From Streptococcus chenjunshii (GTDB lineage: Bacteria; Bacillota; Bacilli; Lactobacillales; Streptococcaceae): a stretch of DNA of 64,000 nt. Below, in pieces: positions 58,973 through 64,000 of the stretch. A program made the translations under genes and the position numbers. The notes under the pieces were generated by a model. The model worked only from the letters and a program-made list of their open reading frames with translations, made no database searches and was not told the origin of the DNA. Each line of letters opens with the position of its first letter. Position 1 is the stretch's first letter. The stretch covers positions 124,001 to 188,000 of the forward strand of contig NZ_CP031733.1 of the NCBI RefSeq assembly GCF_003086355.1. The letters run 5' to 3'.

Positions 58973-59197
58973 ATGGATTATTTTGAAAAAAAGATGGAAC
59001 AGATATTTAATCGTTTTAGTTTTTCTCTTGCTATTTATAAAGGCAATGTAACCAAGTGTGAAAAATGCTATCAAGAATCTTTGAAGGAACTTGATGGTCT
59101 TTTTTTGTGTGATGAAGAAGGGCGGTTTAAGACTGAACTAAAGGATAGTGTTGCTCGCTTTAAAGAGCGTTTGTATGAAAGTTATGTAGGGGGTTGA
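58973..59197 (+). CDS. Hypothetical ICE protein, paralogue of previous gene
   Basis: 74 aa, MDYFEKKMEQIFNRFSFSLAIYKGNVTKCEKCYQESLKELDGLF. ATG 58973 has AAAGGAA seven bases upstream; ATG 58967 is too close to it. Contains three Cys. Related to the 58727 gene. Function unknown. Confidence 0.5.
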   Translation: MDYFEKKMEQIFNRFSFSLAIYKGNVTKCEKCYQESLKELDGLFLCDEEGRFKTELKDSVARFKERLYESYVGG

Positions 59198-59198
59198 T

Positions 59199-59318
59199 AT
59201 GGTAGATAAAAAAGGAACTGATGAGGAAGAACAAGAATTTGTGGTTTTAGTTTTTAAATTACTTTGGGGTTTGTGGTTTATTTTTTGCTGTATTTTACTT
59301 TATGTTTTGTTTTTTTAA
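59199..59318 (+). CDS. Small membrane protein (39 aa)
   Basis: MVDKKGTDEEEQEFVVLVFK followed by a Trp/Phe/Leu-rich membrane helix to the C-terminus. GGGGG eight bases before the ATG, which overlaps nothing. Such very short membrane genes are common ahead of the DUF961 genes of ICEs. Function unknown. Confidence 0.55.
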   Translation: MVDKKGTDEEEQEFVVLVFKLLWGLWFIFCCILLYVLFF

Positions 59319-59375
59319 AAAGGGGAATAGATGGTTAGAGTAAGGGCTCCTGTAGAAAGAGGTTAAAAGGTTAAT

Positions 59376-59513
59376 GTGAAAAATAGAGGGTCAAGATTGT
59401 ATCAAAGAATGAAACAGCAAGATAAAGGGGAAATGAGTGATAGCGGTTTAGAGTGGTTATTTTATTTCGTACTTGTTCCTATTGTTTTTCTCTTTGTCTG
59501 TGTATTTTTTTAG
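59376..59513 (+). CDS. Small membrane protein (45 aa)
   Basis: GTG start at 59376; basic N-terminus (MKNRGSRLYQRMKQQDKGE) then a C-terminal membrane helix (about residues 28-45). Ribosome-binding site AAAGG is weak. Similar layout to the previous gene. Confidence 0.45.
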   Translation: MKNRGSRLYQRMKQQDKGEMSDSGLEWLFYFVLVPIVFLFVCVFF

Positions 59514-59542
59514 AATAAAGTGAAATGAATTGAGGTTTTTTT

Positions 59543-59857
59543 ATGGATATTAAAAAAGTTTATGTGGATCAAAATGAAGTTTTAGGAAATGAAGTGTTTG
59601 CTTCTGCGACTGAAGAAGTTAGGGCTAATGATTATAATCCTGTTTCTTATCGTGTTTTTGAAATTTCAAGTCGTAAGGAGCCTTCTGCATATTTAATCGT
59701 TGAAGGCTTTAAGATGAGTGATGTACCTGAAGGACGTCAAAAGATTGTTTTTCCTCGTGGTATCGCGATTGAACATCGTCAATTCCGTTTTGGTGGAAAG
59801 CGTAAGCGGGAGAATGTGATTGTTGCTGAAGAAATGCGTGTGATTAAGAATAAATAA
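59543..59857 (+). CDS. DUF961-family conjugation protein (Tn916 Orf23/Orf22-like), first copy
   Basis: 104 aa; SYRVFEISSRKEPSAYLIVEGFKMSDVPEGRQKIVFPRGIAIEHRQFRFGGKRKREN resembles DUF961 proteins that open the conjugation module of Tn916 and ICESt3. Precise role unknown; needed or helpful for transfer in relatives. 26 bases before the second copy. Confidence 0.7.
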   Translation: MDIKKVYVDQNEVLGNEVFASATEEVRANDYNPVSYRVFEISSRKEPSAYLIVEGFKMSDVPEGRQKIVFPRGIAIEHRQFRFGGKRKRENVIVAEEMRVIKNK

Positions 59858-59883
59858 TTGTGATAAGAAAAGGAGAATAGATT

Positions 59884-60291
59884 ATGGCTATTAAGTATGC
59901 TGCTGATGTGATTAATAAGTTTGATGTTGTAAAGACACTTGGAACTCTTAATTTTTTGGAGAATGTACCTGTAAAGCGTTGGGAAGATTATGTTGATGAA
60001 AATACCGGTGAAGAACGTCGCCGTGAAACAGATATTGTTGATTACATTGATGTAAAATTGTATTCTTCTGTTGTTAATGGGAATATAACGGTGACTGTTT
60101 CTCCAGAAGCAAAGGTTGCTCAGATGACACCTGAAAAAAACTATAATGATGTGGTAAATTTGGTTAATCCTACTGCTCGTTTTTGGTCTAATTCTGAGGT
60201 GGTGAATAATCGTAGGGTTGTGACTAGTGGTGTGAAGCTGCGTGCTGCAGATGTTGTTAGGGCAGATTCTAAAGATAAGCAAGAGAAATGA
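59884..60291 (+). CDS. DUF961-family conjugation protein, second copy
   Basis: 135 aa: AIKYAADVINKFDVVKTLGTLNFLENVPVKRWEDYVDENTGEERRRETDIVDYIDVKLYSSVVNGNITVTVSPEAKVAQ. Matches the second DUF961 gene (Orf22-like) in the conserved pair upstream of the FtsK-like protein. AAAGGAG ribosome-binding site. Confidence 0.75.
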   Translation: MAIKYAADVINKFDVVKTLGTLNFLENVPVKRWEDYVDENTGEERRRETDIVDYIDVKLYSSVVNGNITVTVSPEAKVAQMTPEKNYNDVVNLVNPTARFWSNSEVVNNRRVVTSGVKLRAADVVRADSKDKQEK

Positions 60292-60311
60292 TATGATTTA
60301 AGGGATTTTTT

Positions 60312-62042
60312 ATGATAAAGAAAATCATGCATTGGTTAGTTGCTGATGTTTATGTTTATAAAGGCAAAAGGGTAAGGAATATTTACAAGTATGCTAGGGG
60401 CACTCAAATTGCCCTTTTTTTCTTCCCTTTTTTGTTGTCAGTCGGAATTTTGCTTTATTTCCATCAGGTACAGGTTATGCAGCAACCTTATTTATATGGT
60501 GGCGTTGCTTTATTTAGTTTATTATTGCTTTTTGGACTAGTTGTCCTGCTGGTTTTAAAGCTGGAAGTACATGTGCTTTATTTTGCTAGACTGCGCTCTT
60601 TGTTTTTGTTACGTCGATTCTTGATTAGCCATAATTATTACACAACTAAAGAAGTAATTATTAAGCAGGAGAACGGGTCTATTACGAAGACTAAAATTTT
60701 GCTGCCAAAAGTTTACTTGAAGCAGGGTAAGTTTGGGGTTGATGTTTTCTTTGAATTGCAAGGCAATCAGTTCCAGGAAAAGTTTCTAAAACTCGGCCCG
60801 GAGTTGGAAATAACTTTTGGCGGTGATTTTATGTACCGTAAAGAGATTAAAGGTTATACTTACTATCATTTAGCGATTGATCGTTTTTCGTCTCGCTTGA
60901 ATATTGCTGATGTGAAGGTGGATAAGAATGGCTTACGGCTTATGAAGGATATTTGGTGGGATTTTGATTCTCAACCTCATATGTTGGTGGCAGGCGGAAC
61001 TGGCGGTGGTAAGACGGTTTTGTTAATGTCTATAGCTTTAGCTTTGGTTAAAGTTGGCGATGTTGCATTGTGTGACCCTAAAGAATCGGATTTAACAGTT
61101 TTGAAGAAAGCGCCTGTTTTTAAAAATCATGTGTATTCTGGCAAAGAGGAAATGGTTGGTTGCTTACGTGATTATGTGACTACGATGGTTGATAGGTATC
61201 GTTTTATGGCGCAGCACCCTGATAATCGTATTGGTAAAAAATATTCTGATTATGGTTTACGTCCTATGTTCTTGATTTTTGATGAGTGGGCAGCTTTTAT
61301 CGCAATGCTGGATAATGATTATAAAATGCTATCTGAAGTGATACAGCTTTTAACTCAATTAATTTTAAAAGGACGTCAAGCCGGTGTATTTGTCATCGAA
61401 GGCTTGCAGCGTCCAGACGGTGAATTTATCAAAACTGCCTTGAGAGATAATTTTATGATACGGATTTCTGTAGGCGTGCTTGAAGATACTGGTTATACTA
61501 TGCTGTTTGGAGACGCTAACCGTGATAAGAATTTCAAAAATATTGATGAGATTAACGGTGAGAAATTTAAAGGTCGTGGCTATTTTGCTCATGCGGGTGA
61601 GATGGCTGGAGAATTCTTTTCGCCTTATGTGCCTTTTGATAAAGGGTTTGATTTTTTGGAAGCTTTTCAAGCGGTTGAAGCTTTACCTGAGGACCTTGTG
61701 CCTTATCATAAATCAGAAGCACCTGATGAATTTGCTGGTGTTTTGAAAGAGCTTGAAGAATTGCCTATAGACAGTGTGTTTGAGGAAGCGACTAAGCAAC
61801 ATCAAACATTAGATGATTTAGCTAAGCGGTTATCGAAAAGTTTTAGTCAAGTCAAACATGTTGTTTCGTTAGTTGAGGAAGGAGATTATTATATATTTGG
61901 CCGTGATGATGAAGGGAAATATAGTTTTACTCCTGTTGAATCTGATATGATTATTGCCATTGTTGAAACTAAAGAAGCTGGTGAGAAGCGTTATAAAGAA
62001 GTCATTAGCGACTTTTTTTCTAAAAATGAAGAGGCTGCTTAA
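60312..62042 (+). CDS. FtsK/SpoIIIE-type conjugative coupling protein (Tn916 Orf21/TcpA-like)
   Basis: 576 aa. Two N-terminal membrane helices (about residues 29-49 and 56-80), Walker A GGTGGGKTVLLM near residue 230, Walker B LIFDEWAAF near residue 320, and RQAGVFVIEGLQRPDGEFIKTALRDNF downstream. It should bring the relaxase-bound strand to the membrane translocation channel. C-terminal winged-helix-like tail (TLDDLAKRLSKSFSQVKHVVSLVEEGDYYIF). Followed by oriT. Confidence 0.92.
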   Translation: MIKKIMHWLVADVYVYKGKRVRNIYKYARGTQIALFFFPFLLSVGILLYFHQVQVMQQPYLYGGVALFSLLLLFGLVVLLVLKLEVHVLYFARLRSLFLLRRFLISHNYYTTKEVIIKQENGSITKTKILLPKVYLKQGKFGVDVFFELQGNQFQEKFLKLGPELEITFGGDFMYRKEIKGYTYYHLAIDRFSSRLNIADVKVDKNGLRLMKDIWWDFDSQPHMLVAGGTGGGKTVLLMSIALALVKVGDVALCDPKESDLTVLKKAPVFKNHVYSGKEEMVGCLRDYVTTMVDRYRFMAQHPDNRIGKKYSDYGLRPMFLIFDEWAAFIAMLDNDYKMLSEVIQLLTQLILKGRQAGVFVIEGLQRPDGEFIKTALRDNFMIRISVGVLEDTGYTMLFGDANRDKNFKNIDEINGEKFKGRGYFAHAGEMAGEFFSPYVPFDKGFDFLEAFQAVEALPEDLVPYHKSEAPDEFAGVLKELEELPIDSVFEEATKQHQTLDDLAKRLSKSFSQVKHVVSLVEEGDYYIFGRDDEGKYSFTPVESDMIIAIVETKEAGEKRYKEVISDFFSKNEEAA

Positions 62043-62058
62043 TGCTATTGTAGTCTTT

Positions 62059-62180
62059 ATTGAGGAGTGCTGTGCTGAAAGGTCAGGGGCAGCTGGCGAC
62101 CAAAGGGAGCCAGCGTACGCCCCGGTACGACCTGGAAGCACAGTTCTTCTCAATAACCCCCCGATACTAATAGGGGGGTT
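62059..62180 (+). other. Origin of transfer (oriT) of the ICE
   Basis: Between the coupling protein and the relaxase, where Tn916 has its oriT. A 96-base interrupted palindrome (ATTGAGGAG..CTGTGCT with AGCACAG..CTTCTCAAT, inner GCTGGC/GCCAGC and GGGGC/GCCCC) is followed by AACCCCCC-GATACTAATA-GGGGGGTT (62155-62180), matching the Tn916-type nic-region inverted repeat. Confidence 0.82.
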
Positions 62181-62244
62181 AAAACTAACACAAGCCTTAA
62201 AAATGACCTCTTAAATGCTTTAAGAAATAGAAAGGAGATTATTT

Positions 62245-63477
62245 GTGATTAGTCATGCAGATTTGAAGCGAATACGGCTTGAGTTAGGTTTTACCCAAAA
62301 AAAGATGGCAGCGATTATTGGTTATAGTTATTATAATTATCGCAATATTGAGCAAGGTCAGCGTAATATAACTAAAGAGTTTGAAGAGACGCTTTTTCAT
62401 TTTTTAAATCGTAAATCTAAAACTAAATTAGAGGGGTCTGTTGATTGGCTGAAAATCCGTTTCAAGACTTTAGATTATAAGCTTGTGATTGAAAATGTTT
62501 TGAAGTTGAAGCCTATTGATTTTTTTATGGAAGAAAAGGCGCTCTATAGTTATAGTCATATGGTGACTTATGGTGCTATTCGTGTGCTTTATTCAGATTC
62601 GGTGAAAAAAGCAGAGACAGGAACATTGATTGATTTAACAGGCGGTGGTTGCCGTGAGTTGGAACTTCTGCTTATTGAGCAAGGCCGGAATTGGTTTTCG
62701 TTTTTGCATGATGTATTTCTTTTTGCGGAAAATGAGCGTAAAGATAGGCTGTTAGAAGATTTTTTAGCCTTTCCTCGTTTTGATATCGCTTTAGATGAGC
62801 TTTATAAAGAATCTGGAAATCTTGATTTGTATGATATTAAGGCAAGGATTTTTGATAATAAAATTGTTATGCGTCGGATTAAAACTTTTACTGCTATTGA
62901 GGGGTTGAAGAAAGTTGAAAATCGTTTTGTCAATCAAGGGTTGACTTTGAATTTTGGTAGCAGGCAGTCTAGTTTGATGATACGCTTTTATCAAAAAGAT
63001 TATGAGCAGGCTTTGCTCAAAGATGTTTCGGTGGAATATATCCGTGAAGTTTATAATTTTAAAAATCGTTATGAGATTGAATTGCATGATAGTAAGGCCT
63101 ATGATGTGCTCAAGGAATGGTATGTTATGGAATCTGACCTTACCAAAATTGGGGCGCGGATTTTAAATAATTATTTTGAAGTTAAGGATTGGGAAGGTCA
63201 TTATGATACGGCGTGGGATAACTTGTTAGGCACTCAAAAAGGTTTTAAATTTGTGACACGGCCTCGACAAATTGACTATGCCAGAACTAAACATTGGGTG
63301 ACAAAACAAGTTTCTAGTGCTTTGAAATTGATGAAAATTGCAGATATGGTTTATCAGACTGATGAGTTATCAGAAATCATTTCTGAGGCTTATCTGAGTA
63401 ACAAACATACGAAACTAGCAGAAGAAATTTGTGAACGAAATGGAGTTGATTTTGATGTCCTTATCGGTCAGATATAA
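62245..63477 (+). CDS. mobT: MobT-type relaxase / replication initiation factor (Tn916 Orf20-like)
   Basis: 410 aa, GTG start with AAAGGAG upstream. An N-terminal HTH (LKRIRLELGFTQKKMAAIIGYSYYNYRNIEQGQRNITKEF) precedes a Rep_trans domain (VDWLKIRFKTLDY, YGAIRVLYSD, FPRFDIALDELY, TLNFGSRQSSLMIRFYQKDYE, RYEIELHDSKA). It nicks oriT to start conjugation and rolling-circle replication. Overlaps the next gene by 23 bases. Confidence 0.92.
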   Translation: MISHADLKRIRLELGFTQKKMAAIIGYSYYNYRNIEQGQRNITKEFEETLFHFLNRKSKTKLEGSVDWLKIRFKTLDYKLVIENVLKLKPIDFFMEEKALYSYSHMVTYGAIRVLYSDSVKKAETGTLIDLTGGGCRELELLLIEQGRNWFSFLHDVFLFAENERKDRLLEDFLAFPRFDIALDELYKESGNLDLYDIKARIFDNKIVMRRIKTFTAIEGLKKVENRFVNQGLTLNFGSRQSSLMIRFYQKDYEQALLKDVSVEYIREVYNFKNRYEIELHDSKAYDVLKEWYVMESDLTKIGARILNNYFEVKDWEGHYDTAWDNLLGTQKGFKFVTRPRQIDYARTKHWVTKQVSSALKLMKIADMVYQTDELSEIISEAYLSNKHTKLAEEICERNGVDFDVLIGQI

Positions 63478-63841
63478 TTTTATTAATGTCCCTGAAAAAT
63501 TTAATCGGCCTATTCAAAGACAGGTGCTTAGGTCGGGGTATGAAGAACTTTATTTGCTATTTTATGATTTTGAGTTAGTTAAGGATTTAATTGATTATTG
63601 GGGTTTGCTTTATATTCAGCCTAAAAAAGACTTAGAGCTGAAATATGTTGAACAATTTAGCATGGTGTCTTTTAATGATGGTGAACACCGGCAAAATGCA
63701 GTTAAGAAGGCAGCTAGGCAAGAAGCAAGGCAGCGTTTTTATGATGAATTGACTGTTAAGCCTTTAAAGCTTATGTCAGTTAATGTAAGATGGGTGGCTG
63801 AATTACTAGTGAAGACTGGTTATGCGGAATTAGTACTTTAA
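63455..63841 (+). CDS. Hypothetical ICE protein after mobT
   Basis: 128 aa, MSLSVRYNFINVPEKFNRPIQRQVLRSGYEELYLLFYDFELVKDLIDYWGLLY, with a basic Arg/Lys/Ala-rich helix in the middle. ATG 63455 lies inside the mobT 3' end; the ATG at 63431 is also possible. Unknown function; such small genes follow mobT in ICESt3-like elements. Confidence 0.55.
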   Translation: MSLSVRYNFINVPEKFNRPIQRQVLRSGYEELYLLFYDFELVKDLIDYWGLLYIQPKKDLELKYVEQFSMVSFNDGEHRQNAVKKAARQEARQRFYDELTVKPLKLMSVNVRWVAELLVKTGYAELVL

Positions 63842-63854
63842 TAAGGAGTGATTT

Positions 63855-64000
63855 ATGGAAGATTTGAGGTTTAGATATTCTATGCTTGATCGTTTGCGGA
63901 GTGATTGTGATTATTTTTTGGGAAATGGGCATAGAAATGAGTCAAGATTGTGGGCTGGTGATGTTGTAACTCATATTGCAGAGATGAAAAGGTATTGGTT
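63855..64000 (+). CDS. LPD11-like small ICE protein (3'-truncated by window)
   Basis: AAGGAG seven bases before ATG 63855. The visible 48 residues (LDRLRSDCDYFLGNGHRNESRLWAGDVVTHIAEMKRYW) resemble the LPD11 domain found in small ICE and plasmid proteins. It continues beyond the window. Confidence 0.6.
   Translation, partial: MEDLRFRYSMLDRLRSDCDYFLGNGHRNESRLWAGDVVTHIAEMKRYW

Overview
The window is chromosomal DNA from a low-to-mid GC Firmicute, almost certainly a Streptococcus. It carries a comG/comY competence pilus operon followed by a comYH-type methyltransferase and ackA, a CIRCE-controlled groES-groEL, a pbp2a-rpmG-secE-nusG cluster, and a four-component LevQSRT sensor next to a mannose-family levDEFGX PTS. 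That last arrangement is known from Streptococcus mutans, so a mutans-group relative is plausible, but the species cannot be fixed from sequence reading alone.

Layout. 1-5.2 kb: end of the competence pilus operon, methyltransferase, acetate kinase. 5.4-9.1 kb: a PPOX-type flavoprotein, proC and pepA (minus strand), then a DUF4651-like protein and a YtpR tRNA-binding protein. 9.2-12.4 kb: a TIM-barrel sugar epimerase/isomerase, a PTS EIIBC and a DeoR-type regulator. 12.6 kb: competence-type ssb. 13.5-21.6 kb: levQSRT and levDEFGX. 21.8-26.2 kb: RpiR regulator, alpha-glucoside PTS and GH4 6-phospho-alpha-glucosidase. 26.5-29 kb: MFS permease and an IS30-family element. 28.8-31.9 kb: an ABC importer of the TrpXYZ type behind a leader peptide and attenuator. 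32-36.5 kb: groESL and a TcaA-like membrane protein. 37-42.4 kb: RluD-family synthase, PBP2a, L33, SecE, NusG.

42.5-53.5 kb is a rearranged accessory zone. Two equal-length 338-bp direct repeats (downstream of nusG, and at 52 kb) bracket a tRNA-Lys(CTT) whose acceptor 3' strand no longer pairs, a structured RNA candidate, an oxidoreductase pair with an HxlR regulator, and a beta-glucoside module (RpiR, EIIBCA, GH1, TauE). att-like cores, two complete type I toxin-antitoxin loci and a third truncated one mark old integration and deletion events. From about 53 kb to the right edge lies the AT-rich left part of an integrative conjugative element of the Tn916/ICESt3 superfamily: repressor, ImmA protease, a restriction-type nuclease, small membrane proteins, two DUF961 proteins, an FtsK-like coupling protein, an oriT and a MobT relaxase. 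It runs off the window.

The most interesting unexplained signal is a family of about 80-160-nt intergenic elements, most of them ending a few bases before a Shine-Dalgarno sequence. They share fixed end motifs (ACGGCC near the start, ACGG[CT]CTTTGTATCTT at the end) but have three stems whose sequences differ while pairing is kept. Copies precede levQ, levD, levF, the GH4 gene and a minus-strand gene at 37.3 kb. This compensatory variation within one window argues for a structured RNA or a structured mobile repeat.
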